A stretch of 64,000 bases of DNA from an uncultured Pelagibacteraceae bacterium (lineage in GTDB: Bacteria > Pseudomonadota > Alphaproteobacteria > Pelagibacterales > Pelagibacteraceae), in contig CACBIY010000004.1 of the NCBI GenBank assembly GCA_902539445.1, positions 1 to 64,000 of the forward strand. Direction: 5' to 3'. A program made the translations under genes and the position numbers. The stretch's first letter is position 1; the number at the start of each line of letters is the position of its first letter. This document shows positions 50,301-57,897 of the stretch, in pieces. Below the pieces are notes generated by a model that was not told where the DNA came from, did not search any database, and was given only the letters and a program-made list of their open reading frames with translations.

Positions 50301-50497
50301 TAGTGATTGGAAATTTTGGCCCAGGTGCAGGAGAGGGTTCAAGATTAGCAGTTGGTTCTACAATATTAGGAGGAATGATTATTTCAACTTTCTTTACTTT
50401 ATATGTCACTCCTTCAATGTATCTCGCATTAGCAAAAAATACTAAAAGGATTGATATAGTTGACTTAGAACTAAAAAAAGAATTGTCTAAAAAATAA
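47369..50497 (+). CDS. RND efflux transporter, inner-membrane pump
   Basis: A 1042-residue resistance-nodulation-division pump with twelve membrane helices and two large periplasmic loops. The proton-relay Asp pair in helix 4 is at 406-407 (ITDDSVIM), as in AcrB-type pumps. It is nearer to the HAE1 drug/lipid group than to metal pumps, judged by its FFxxTLYVTPSMYLA-type ending. No outer-membrane factor gene is near. Substrate unknown. Confidence 0.92.
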   Translation: MFITELSIKRPTVSWVMSLILIIFGLFVFWKLPVRELPNGIQPPVVQVQVDYKSASASIVDQEVTQVVEDVIGGAEGIKNIDSKSENGRSTINVEFDTSIDLDNAANDIRERVARVVDNLPTESDPPQILKRAAGFTTTMWLSLSSSSWSDLELGDYAERYLVDQFSSVKNVGRIRVGGLRELSIRVWIDPIKLAANDLTIKEVEFAIRGENVSLPAGTLEADNIDLTLNLDKSYNDIETIKQIPIKKTSNRVIQLSDVANVEFGPVSEKTLFKAQTKDQINLKTVGIGIYARSGASTVELSNNIKKKIVEVKKSLPEELDLRVSFNRANYVEAAIEEVYKTLVIAFILVVLIIYLFLGNLKAVIVPAIALPVSLIASFLGLYIFGLSINIFVLLSFILAIGIITDDSVIMTDAIYRRIENGETPLVAAYKGSKQISFAIVATTLILVAVFLPLIFIEGISGTLFRETAIALSFSIVVSSFVALTLSPMLASKFLYKKKSKKMFIQKFEKIFSNFAKFYEETLVNVINKTKSVSFFIVFIIIASVLLFSFSKKELLPMEDRGAYLIIGSTDEGSSFEYTQEQAQKVEARLIPLLQAEDSPYSRFIMRVPGFGNSANSYNSFIIIALLDDWKNRKKGQQVVLREAIGKIVTLPQALAFPISPQSIRVSNYNKPVQMVIYGNTYEELEAIQKKVIRTLRSNKNLSRIESDYNRNKPEVKLIINKNKAKDLGVSTKSIGETLETLYGGKKITTFNKLGKEYPIIVQQYLSDRRNKEGVSKIFVRSETNRKLISLANLVSFKEEGSAKELARYNRQRAVTISANISEGYTLTEAIKYFENVMVDIAPENQITWKGKSEEIKETSNELFIIFALALLTAYLVMAATFNSFVHPFVIILTVPLAIFGGLVFILFLNSSINIFSQIALIILIGISTKNSILIVDYANQIRSSGKTIELAVKEACAVRFRPIIMTSLSTMIAMMPLVIGNFGPGAGEGSRLAVGSTILGGMIISTFFTLYVTPSMYLALAKNTKRIDIVDLELKKELSKK

Positions 50498-51086
50498 TAT
50501 ATTTTTTTCTATTTAATTTACTTTTACATTTCAATAATTGATTTTTGTATTTATTAGATTGTCTCTCAACTTTTTTAGCTAGTCCAATTACTTTTTTATT
50601 TTTTTTATAATTTTTATAATTTCCCCATCCTTCGTGATATGCAAGATACTGTTTGAAAGCATCTTTCTTTGATATCTTTAAAATGTTTTCTGATTTATTT
50701 GTATACCATCCAATGAAGTCAACACTGTCTTTAAATCTTGCTCTTGTTGCTAATTTATTACCAGTTTCTTTTTTATATTGCTCCCAAGTTCCTTTAACTG
50801 CTTGTGAATAACCAAAAGAACTAGAAGGTCGTTTATAAGGTATCACTTTAAAAATTTTTTGTCTTGCCGGTTTAGCAAGCCAATCAAAATCAGACTCCAT
50901 TTTAATTATCGCTAATTGAATATAGATAGGCGTGCCCCACTTTTGCTCAACTTTTTTTGTATGTTTATACCATAGATATCTTTCGCTAAAAATTGAACAA
51001 CTGTTAGAAGTGTTTGATGGAATTGATGAGCACCCGATTGTAAAAAAATAAATAAAAATTAATAATTTATTTTTTAAATCTACCAT
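50487..51086 (-). CDS. Lytic transglycosylase-like lipoprotein
   Basis: A 199-residue protein with a lipoprotein signal (Cys19 in IGCSS) and a lysozyme-like fold. The probable catalytic Glu64 lies in IIKMESDFDW, followed by the FGYSQAVKGTWEQYKKETG segment (about 92-110) and YLAYHEGWGNY. It probably trims peptidoglycan from the outer membrane side. The C-terminal 40 residues are Lys-rich. It overlaps the RND gene by 11 bases on the opposite strand and its start overlaps the VanZ-like gene by 20. Confidence 0.82.
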   Translation of the reverse strand: MVDLKNKLLIFIYFFTIGCSSIPSNTSNSCSIFSERYLWYKHTKKVEQKWGTPIYIQLAIIKMESDFDWLAKPARQKIFKVIPYKRPSSSFGYSQAVKGTWEQYKKETGNKLATRARFKDSVDFIGWYTNKSENILKISKKDAFKQYLAYHEGWGNYKNYKKNKKVIGLAKKVERQSNKYKNQLLKCKSKLNRKKYIIF

Positions 51087-51462
51087 ATTTATTTATAAAA
51101 TTATTAAGAAGAATTACAACAATAACACCCAATAAATTTCCAAATAAATCAGACCATTGAAAAGTTCTTTCAGGTATAAATAGGTGAAAAATTTCAAGCG
51201 TGATAGAAAGAAAAATTAAATATAATAGTAATAAGATATTTTTATTGGAATTAGCAAAAGTTAAAAAACCAATCATTGAAATTAAAACAAATACATAAAA
51301 ATGATTTGATGATATAATAAAATCTGGTGTTATTTGAGGTTGTGTACTTTTATTGTCATAAATTATCCAGCCTAATAGACTTCCAGGATATAGATATAAA
51401 ATAATTAAAAGGACATTAATTATATAAAATATTACTTTATATGTAGAAAAAAATTTTGACAT
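51067..51462 (-). CDS. VanZ-like membrane protein
   Basis: A 131-residue protein with four hydrophobic helices. The closing stretch EIFHLFIPERTFQWSDLFGN (90-109) with its RxFxxxDxxxN-type pattern matches the VanZ-like family. The function is unknown outside the glycopeptide-resistance homologue. It is just upstream of the transglycosylase-like gene, a cell-envelope context. Confidence 0.78.
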   Translation of the reverse strand: MSKFFSTYKVIFYIINVLLIILYLYPGSLLGWIIYDNKSTQPQITPDFIISSNHFYVFVLISMIGFLTFANSNKNILLLLYLIFLSITLEIFHLFIPERTFQWSDLFGNLLGVIVVILLNNFINKYGRFKK

Positions 51463-51506
51463 TTAGTTAAATGATTTTTTTATAAATAATTTTTAGATAT
51501 GACAAG

Positions 51507-52220
51507 ATGAGTTTTTTAATATTAGTAAGACATGGTCAGAGCATTTGGAATCTTGAAAAAAGATTCACCGGTTGGGTTGATGTTGATCTTACAGATCAAG
51601 GTAAAATAGAAGCTGAGAAAGCTGGTCTACTTATCAAAAATCAAAATATAAATATAGATTTTTATTATTCTTCGTTTCAAGTGAGGGCAAACCATACTCT
51701 TAAAATAATACAAAAAGTATTAAAATCAAAAAACGATTTTGTAAGAGCATGGCAGCTAAACGAAAGACACTATGGTGAGCTTACAGGGTTAAATAAAATT
51801 GAGACTGCAAAAAAAATTGGTGAAGATAAAGTTTTTGAATTCCGAAGATCTTGGGATATCAAACCTGGAAAACTAAGTAGAGAAAGCTCTTATCATCCAC
51901 TAAATATTGAAACATACGAAAAAATACCCAAAGAGCTCATTCCTGACTCAGAATCTTTAAAAGATACATACAATAGAGTTTTTGAGTATTTCAAAAAAGA
52001 AATACAGCCTAAACTAATAAATAAGAATATATTGATTACAGCACACGGAAACTCCATAAGAGCTTTATGTAAATATCTATTCAATTTAGATAACAATCAA
52101 ATCACAAGTTTAGAAATTCCAACAGGAAATCCCTTAATAATTAATTTTGGTGAAAATTTGAAAATAAATGAATGTAAATATCTAGATAAAGAGAGATCTA
52201 AAGACCTTTTAGTTTTTTAA
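51507..52220 (+). CDS. gpmA: 2,3-bisphosphoglycerate-dependent phosphoglycerate mutase
   Basis: Interconverts 3- and 2-phosphoglycerate. The 237 residues have the phosphohistidine loop VRHGQSIWN with His9, the GWVDVDLT segment (22-29), ERHYGELTGLNK (86-97) and the second catalytic His180 in AHGNSIRAL. Length and motifs are typical. Its 3' end overlaps the convergent nucleotidyltransferase gene by 23 bases. Confidence 0.96.
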   Translation: MSFLILVRHGQSIWNLEKRFTGWVDVDLTDQGKIEAEKAGLLIKNQNINIDFYYSSFQVRANHTLKIIQKVLKSKNDFVRAWQLNERHYGELTGLNKIETAKKIGEDKVFEFRRSWDIKPGKLSRESSYHPLNIETYEKIPKELIPDSESLKDTYNRVFEYFKKEIQPKLINKNILITAHGNSIRALCKYLFNLDNNQITSLEIPTGNPLIINFGENLKINECKYLDKERSKDLLVF

Positions 52221-52887
52221 AAATTTCTAAGTTCGTTAAATGGTGAAATTTATTGGTGCTCTCAAATCCATTTAACTCTTGTTTCATTAATAATTTATTC
52301 CAAATTTTAGCAACTGAGAAGTTTTCTACCTCATATTCATTAAATAAGTTTTTATTCAAAATTTGACAACCAGTATATATAAAGTTTTTTTCAAGACTTT
52401 GTTTTATTATATTATCTTCTAAATCAAAATCGCCCTTTAGGTTATTATCAAAACTTAGTTTTTTATTAACTAATAAAAGAATATTATTTAATTTATTTTG
52501 AAAATAATATTTTTGCATATCATTAATTTCACTCACATGATTTTCATTCCAAATAGTGTCAGGATTAAAAACAAAAAAATCTTCACAACCTGAGTGGTTG
52601 ATCAAATTTAAAATTCCTCCACCAGTATCTAAAATTTCTTTACCGTCCTCTATAATTTTTATTTTTACTGAAAAATTTTTATTTTTAAAAAAGTCAATAA
52701 TTTGCTCACTTAAATAAAAAGTATTTAAAAAAATATTTTCGACTTTCAGTTTTATTACAGTATTAATACAATCCTCTAAAATTGTTTGATTTTTGATTTG
52801 AAGTAATGGTTTGGGTTTTTCAAGTGTTAAGGGATTTAGTCTTTTGCCAAATCCAGCGCAGAGAATAAAAGCATTATTAATTTTCAT
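52198..52887 (-). CDS. Sugar-1-phosphate nucleotidyltransferase (MurU-like)
   Basis: A 229-residue nucleotidyltransferase with the activation loop AGFGKRLNPLTLEKPKPLL (11-29). Together with the upstream kinase it resembles MurU, which makes UDP-MurNAc from MurNAc-1-phosphate in peptidoglycan recycling. The assignment depends on this pairing; other sugar nucleotides are possible. Its start overlaps the kinase stop by 4 bases. Confidence 0.82.
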   Translation of the reverse strand: MKINNAFILCAGFGKRLNPLTLEKPKPLLQIKNQTILEDCINTVIKLKVENIFLNTFYLSEQIIDFFKNKNFSVKIKIIEDGKEILDTGGGILNLINHSGCEDFFVFNPDTIWNENHVSEINDMQKYYFQNKLNNILLLVNKKLSFDNNLKGDFDLEDNIIKQSLEKNFIYTGCQILNKNLFNEYEVENFSVAKIWNKLLMKQELNGFESTNKFHHLTNLEIFKKLKGL

Positions 52888-53822
52888 AAATTTTTTTTAA
52901 AATTATTATTTAGTAATTTTTTTAAATCTAAGAAAATTTCATTTTCATTGATTCTTAAAGAAATCAATTCCCACGCATAAGGTATTAATTTTAAATAATC
53001 CTTTTTTTTATCTCGGATTGCGAGACGTGTAAATATTCCAATTATTTTCAGGTTTCTTAAAATAGATAAAATTTCAAAATCATTTTTTATTTTTTTCTTA
53101 TCAATTTTTTTTTGAGTACCTATATAAAAATTAAAAATCTTTTTTTTTAGAACTTTTGAGGTTTTTAATCTTACATCATCGACTAAAGAAGCTAAATCAT
53201 AAGCTCTATTTCCTATCAAAGCATCTTGACTATCAATTACACCTATTCTGTTATTAACAAGCATTAAATTTGATACATGAAAATCCCTATGTACAAATAC
53301 ATTTTTTTTCATCTTAAGGCATAAGGATAAGGTTTTAATTATTTTTTTAAACTTTTTATTAAAGTCTTGTCTCTTATTTTTTGACAAGTTTTTTTTCACA
53401 TACCACTCACAAAATAAATTAGTCTCCTGAATTAATATTTCATTTTTATAATCAGGTATTCGATAATATTTATTTCTAAAATTTCTTATTTTTTTATCTT
53501 TTATTGACTGTATTTGATTAAGCAATTTTATTATATCTTTAAAATATAATAATTTTTTATTTTTATTTTTCTTTAAAATTTGAAAAATTGTCTTATTTCC
53601 AAAATCCTCAACCTCAATATAATTATTTTTATAATTCTCTTGATATAATTTTGGAGCTAGAACTTTGTTTTTATTTAAAATCTTACTAATTGCATCATAA
53701 ACAAGGAGATTTTTAAATTTGTCCTTTTTTGATTGAATTACAATAGAATTACCATAATTGGATTGTTTTCTAAAAAACTTTCTATGTGACGCGTCTCCTT
53801 TTAATTTTTTAAGATTTTGCAT
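52884..53822 (-). CDS. Aminoglycoside-phosphotransferase-family sugar kinase (AmgK-like)
   Basis: A 312-residue kinase with the catalytic HRDFHVSN (178-185, Asp180) and the metal-binding Asp197 in VIDSQD. AmgK kinases phosphorylate MurNAc or GlcNAc at the anomeric position. Order tsaE-kinase-nucleotidyltransferase is seen in other alphaproteobacteria, where tsaE and this kinase are sometimes fused. The residues around the active site are intact, so it is probably functional. Confidence 0.84.
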   Translation of the reverse strand: MQNLKKLKGDASHRKFFRKQSNYGNSIVIQSKKDKFKNLLVYDAISKILNKNKVLAPKLYQENYKNNYIEVEDFGNKTIFQILKKNKNKKLLYFKDIIKLLNQIQSIKDKKIRNFRNKYYRIPDYKNEILIQETNLFCEWYVKKNLSKNKRQDFNKKFKKIIKTLSLCLKMKKNVFVHRDFHVSNLMLVNNRIGVIDSQDALIGNRAYDLASLVDDVRLKTSKVLKKKIFNFYIGTQKKIDKKKIKNDFEILSILRNLKIIGIFTRLAIRDKKKDYLKLIPYAWELISLRINENEIFLDLKKLLNNNFKKNL

Positions 53823-53832
53823 TTATCTATAA

Positions 53833-54288
53833 TTACAAATTTAAACCCTTAATTTTTAATATTCGTTTCTTGTAATCATTTCCATATTCAAAATTTAATT
53901 CTATCAAATTTTTTGGTTTTGGTTTTATTTTTTGTGGCCATTCAATTAATGTAATAGCATTAGTTATATCATCAAATAATCCTAGATTGTGAATTTCATC
54001 TAAACTATTTATTCTAAACAAATCATAATGATTAATTTTGATTTGTTTAATTTGATACTCATTTAATAAATTGAATGTAGGACTTGTTACTTCAGTTATT
54101 TTAAGTCCATTTTGTTTTTGAAAATTGTTGATTAGATATCTAATAAAGGTAGTTTTTCCGACACCCATCTCACCCACAAAAAAAACTACATGTCCTAATT
54201 TCAATTTCTTTGAAATCTTCTCAGCTAATTCCTCTGTTTTTTTTTCTGAAGATAAATTGATAAAATCACTTTTAGTAGCGATAGGCAT
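53833..54288 (-). CDS. tsaE: tRNA threonylcarbamoyladenosine ATPase
   Basis: An ATPase needed for t6A modification of tRNA. The 151 residues carry Walker [10 protein letters not shown] (39-47) and the LIEWPQK motif near residue 115, both typical of TsaE. Its start overlaps the ahcY stop by 17 bases and the kinase gene follows 10 bases after its stop. Confidence 0.93.
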   Translation of the reverse strand: MPIATKSDFINLSSEKKTEELAEKISKKLKLGHVVFFVGEMGVGKTTFIRYLINNFQKQNGLKITEVTSPTFNLLNEYQIKQIKINHYDLFRINSLDEIHNLGLFDDITNAITLIEWPQKIKPKPKNLIELNFEYGNDYKKRILKIKGLNL

Positions 54289-55558
54289 TAGGTTTGAAAG
54301 GTCCCTCTACCCCTACACTGATATAATCTGCTTGATCTTTAGAAAGTTTAGTTAATTTAGCACCAACTTTTTTAAGATGAAGTGTAGCTACTTTCTCATC
54401 TAAATGTTTTGGTAAAACATAAACTTTGTTTTCGTAATTTTTATGATTATTCCATAATTCTATTTGAGCAATAACTTGATTTGTGAAAGAAGCGCTCATT
54501 ACAAAACTTGGATGCCCTGTAGCACAACCCAAATTTACTAATCTACCCTCTGCCAATAAAATTATTCTTTTTTTGCTAGGTAGTTCGATTTCATGTACTT
54601 GGGGTTTTACTTCAGTCCATTTGTAATTTTTCAAAGCTTCAACCTGGATTTCATTATCAAAATGTCCGATATTACATAAAATTGCTCTATCCTTCATATC
54701 TCTCATATGGTCAGCTGTAACAATATCTTTATTACCAGTCGCAGTTACAACTATATCTGCTTTACTAATTGCTTCATCCATTAAAACAACTTCGTAACCT
54801 TCCATTGCAGCTTGCAATGCGCATATTGGATCTGCTTCGGTAACCAACACACGAGCCCCACTCTGCCTTAATGATGCAGCACTTCCTTTCCCAACATCAC
54901 CAAAGCCTGCAACAATTGCAATTTTTCCTGACATCATTACATCAGTGGCTCTTCTTATTCCATCAACTAAACTTTCTCTACACCCATATAAGTTATCAAA
55001 TTTTGATTTGGTAACAGAATCATTCACATTTATTGCTGGAACCAACAAAGAATTTTCTTTTTCCATTTTATTCAAAGCTTTTATCCCTGTAGTTGTCTCT
55101 TCCGAAACTCCTTTAACATCTTTTAATAAATCTTTATATTCATTGTGCATCATTGCTGTTAAATCCCCTCCGTCATCTAAAAGCATATTAGGTTTCCAAC
55201 TTTTCTTACCTTCAATGGTTTGTTTTATGCACCAAACATATTCCTCCTCTGTTTCTCCCTTCCACGCATAAACTGGAATACCAGCTTTTGCTATCGCTGC
55301 TGCTGCATGGTCTTGAGTAGAAAAAATGTTACAAGATGACCATCTTACTTCTGCACCTAAATCTACTAAGGTTTCAATTAATACTGCTGTTTGTATTGTC
55401 ATATGCAAACAACCTATAATTTTTGCACCCTTTAAAGGAGATTTTCCAGCGTACTCCTCCCTTAAAGCCATAAGTCCTGGCATTTCACTTTCAGCAATTG
55501 AAATTTCTTTTCGTCCAAATTCTGCTTGTGATAAATCTTTTACTTTATAATCTTCCAT
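54272..55558 (-). CDS. ahcY: S-adenosylhomocysteine hydrolase
   Basis: Splits S-adenosylhomocysteine to adenosine and homocysteine, in the activated methyl cycle. The 428 residues contain HMTIQTA (52-58), the active-site [13 protein letters not shown] stretch with Lys184 and Asp188, and the NAD-binding GFGDVGKG (218-225); the C-terminus ends PNAYRY. The length is that of the form without the extra insertion of many bacterial enzymes. The 45 bases upstream hold no recognisable SAM or SAH riboswitch. Confidence 0.98.
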   Translation of the reverse strand: MEDYKVKDLSQAEFGRKEISIAESEMPGLMALREEYAGKSPLKGAKIIGCLHMTIQTAVLIETLVDLGAEVRWSSCNIFSTQDHAAAAIAKAGIPVYAWKGETEEEYVWCIKQTIEGKKSWKPNMLLDDGGDLTAMMHNEYKDLLKDVKGVSEETTTGIKALNKMEKENSLLVPAINVNDSVTKSKFDNLYGCRESLVDGIRRATDVMMSGKIAIVAGFGDVGKGSAASLRQSGARVLVTEADPICALQAAMEGYEVVLMDEAISKADIVVTATGNKDIVTADHMRDMKDRAILCNIGHFDNEIQVEALKNYKWTEVKPQVHEIELPSKKRIILLAEGRLVNLGCATGHPSFVMSASFTNQVIAQIELWNNHKNYENKVYVLPKHLDEKVATLHLKKVGAKLTKLSKDQADYISVGVEGPFKPNAYRY

Positions 55559-55603
55559 CGTGGCTCTTCTAACAATTAAAAATTAATTAATCAATAGAAC
55601 TCT

Positions 55604-57145
55604 TTAAACTTTTGGAAATTCTATTTCCATACTCGCTCCTTTTTTATCTTCTCTATTAGTTGCTTTGATTGTGGCATTATGTAAATCAACTAAATTTTTT
55701 ACTATATTTAACCCTAGACCAGAATGCTGTCCAAATTTATCTGGTCTGTTACTATAGAATCTTTTAAATATTTTATTCGTGTCTTTTTCTTTAAAGCCCT
55801 GACCCTCATCTAATATCTTTATATATACTTTATTATCCTCCGATTTCGAAACTTGCACAATTACATCTTTATCATCATCACTAAAAGAAATCGCATTATC
55901 TAAAAGGTTTGCAATGATTTGTTCAATTCTGTTTTCGATTCCATAAATTAAATATTTATTTTTACCATCATTTTTATAAGAAATATTAATTCCTCTTTTT
56001 ACTTTATAAATATTATTAAAATCATCAACTACTGACTTAATTATTGGCTCAATATCTATTTTTTTTATTTTTTCTTTACTTAATGCAACTTCATCTTTTA
56101 ACATTTGTGAGTAATCAGTGATCAATCTTTCAATTCTTTGCACATCGTGACTTAAAATGTTAATCAATTTAAGTCTCTGTTCAGAGTCTTGTGCATCATG
56201 TAAAATTTCTGATGCGCTTTTCAATGATGCCAATGGATTACGAATTTCATGTACAAGATCAGTTGAAAAATTTTCTGCATGTGAAATTCTTTTTTGTAAT
56301 TCTAAAGTCATATCATCCAAAGAATTAGAGAGTAAACCAAGTTCATCTTTTCTTAATTTTAATGTATCTATATTTGTTTTTTTTGTGTCTTTATTTTTTA
56401 TGATTTTGGTATAACTGACTAAATTTTTAATTGGTTTTAAAAAATATCTATTTAAAACAAACGAAAAAATCAATATTACGATACCAACTGCAATTGCAGT
56501 CCTAATTACAAAAGTTTTTCTTTCATCTATGGCAGCTTTTATATCATTGGCATTTTCTGTTATTGCTAAATATCCTATATTCTCTCCATCCTTCATCACG
56601 TTTTTGATGGTAGTCAATTTAAATTTATTAAATTCTTCCTCGGTAAATGTAAAAGGGATTCCAAAATTTTTAGACGTTGCGTAATTTAAAAGAACATCAT
56701 TTAAAGACACATTATTTTCATTTCCAATATCTATATTTTTTTCTTCAGTGATTTTTTTTGTTGTTGTTGAGTCCAACACCTCTAACTCAATAGTATCCAA
56801 CCTTTGTGAAAAGGATCTTGGATCTAAGTCTAATGTATCAGTGTCTCCTATTAGATTAAGTTTATTATCAAAAAATATTACTCTATCCAAGTTCTGAAAA
56901 AGAAATCTTGTTGAAAACAAAAATTTTCTAATATCTTTTTCAACAAATTTTACATTTAATCTTGTTAGATTATCGATTGTATTATTGATAACCTCAATAT
57001 GATTTGAGGATTTTTTTTTAATTAAATTTGGTTGGACATTTTTCAAATAAACGAATGTGAAAAGGCCTATTATTGTAAAAAAAATAGAATTTATGAATAA
57101 AAATTTTTTTAAAATAGATAAGTTCTTAAGAAAATTGCTGAGCAT
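55604..57145 (-). CDS. Sensor histidine kinase (ChvG-like)
   Basis: A 513-residue membrane kinase. Helices at about 13-33 and 214-232 frame a periplasmic sensor of about 180 residues. A HAMP-like linker ends KDELGLLSNSLDDM (267-280), then the H-box has His299 in LVHEIRNP. The ATP-binding domain shows NLLDNAISFSDD, DEGQGF and GLGLNIV. Gene pair order and sensor layout resemble ChvG/ChvI. Its start overlaps the regulator stop by one base. Confidence 0.9.
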   Translation of the reverse strand: MLSNFLKNLSILKKFLFINSIFFTIIGLFTFVYLKNVQPNLIKKKSSNHIEVINNTIDNLTRLNVKFVEKDIRKFLFSTRFLFQNLDRVIFFDNKLNLIGDTDTLDLDPRSFSQRLDTIELEVLDSTTTKKITEEKNIDIGNENNVSLNDVLLNYATSKNFGIPFTFTEEEFNKFKLTTIKNVMKDGENIGYLAITENANDIKAAIDERKTFVIRTAIAVGIVILIFSFVLNRYFLKPIKNLVSYTKIIKNKDTKKTNIDTLKLRKDELGLLSNSLDDMTLELQKRISHAENFSTDLVHEIRNPLASLKSASEILHDAQDSEQRLKLINILSHDVQRIERLITDYSQMLKDEVALSKEKIKKIDIEPIIKSVVDDFNNIYKVKRGINISYKNDGKNKYLIYGIENRIEQIIANLLDNAISFSDDDKDVIVQVSKSEDNKVYIKILDEGQGFKEKDTNKIFKRFYSNRPDKFGQHSGLGLNIVKNLVDLHNATIKATNREDKKGASMEIEFPKV

Positions 57146-57852
57146 TAACTAACATTCCATCTATATCCGCTTCCATATCTAGTTTCTATAGCTGAAAATT
57201 CAGGATCAACTTTTTTGAATTTTTTTCTGATTCTTTTAACGTGACTATCAATTGTTCTATCCTCAATATCTGTATCTTCTCTATAAGCTATATCCATTAA
57301 TTGAGCTCTCTCTTTTATAATTCCTGGTCTTTTGGCTAGCTCTTTTACAAGTAAAAATTCTGTGGTAGTCAATTTATCAGGCAATTGTTTCCCGTTCCAT
57401 TCGCACTCTAATTGGGAAGGATCAAGTTTTAATTTTCCATGCGATATAATACTTTTATTTTCCTCAAGAGTTTCTTTGGAATCTTTTTTTCTAAGTTGAA
57501 CTCTAATTCTTTCAATTAAAACTTTAATTGAAAAACCACCTGATTTTTTTACGAAATCATCAGCACCTAATTTCAGTCCTAGTAATTCGTCAATTTCATC
57601 ATCTTTAGAAGTCAAAAAAATAACTGGTAATGAGGTTTTTTTTCTCAATTTCTTGAGCAATTCCTCACCGTCCATTTTTGGCATTTTTATATCAACAATA
57701 GCTAGATCTGGTGGTGTCCTGGTTAATCCAATTAATGCGCTCTCTCCATCAATGTAAGTCTGAACTTTAAACCCTTCTTTTTCAAGAGCAATACTTAAAC
57801 TGGTTAGAATATTTCTGTCATCATCTACTAAGGCAATTGTTTGTTTTTGCAT
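57145..57852 (-). CDS. OmpR-family response regulator (ChvI-like)
   Basis: A 235-residue regulator with a receiver domain (acidic DDD at 10-12, phosphoacceptor Asp54 in VDIKMPKMDG, and Lys103 region FLTSKD) and a C-terminal winged-helix DNA-binding domain ending ETRYGSGYRWN. Partner of the kinase immediately downstream. In related bacteria ChvI governs envelope and acid responses; targets here are unknown. Confidence 0.92.
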   Translation of the reverse strand: MQKQTIALVDDDRNILTSLSIALEKEGFKVQTYIDGESALIGLTRTPPDLAIVDIKMPKMDGEELLKKLRKKTSLPVIFLTSKDDEIDELLGLKLGADDFVKKSGGFSIKVLIERIRVQLRKKDSKETLEENKSIISHGKLKLDPSQLECEWNGKQLPDKLTTTEFLLVKELAKRPGIIKERAQLMDIAYREDTDIEDRTIDSHVKRIRKKFKKVDPEFSAIETRYGSGYRWNVS

Positions 57853-57897
57853 ACTTAATTATAAAAATACTAAATTGTTCTAATTTGGGCAAATAAA

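Noticed and set aside
55559-55603. SAM or SAH riboswitch before ahcY
   Set aside because: Only 45 bases separate it from the histidine kinase gene and no pseudoknot-like or conserved core is visible.
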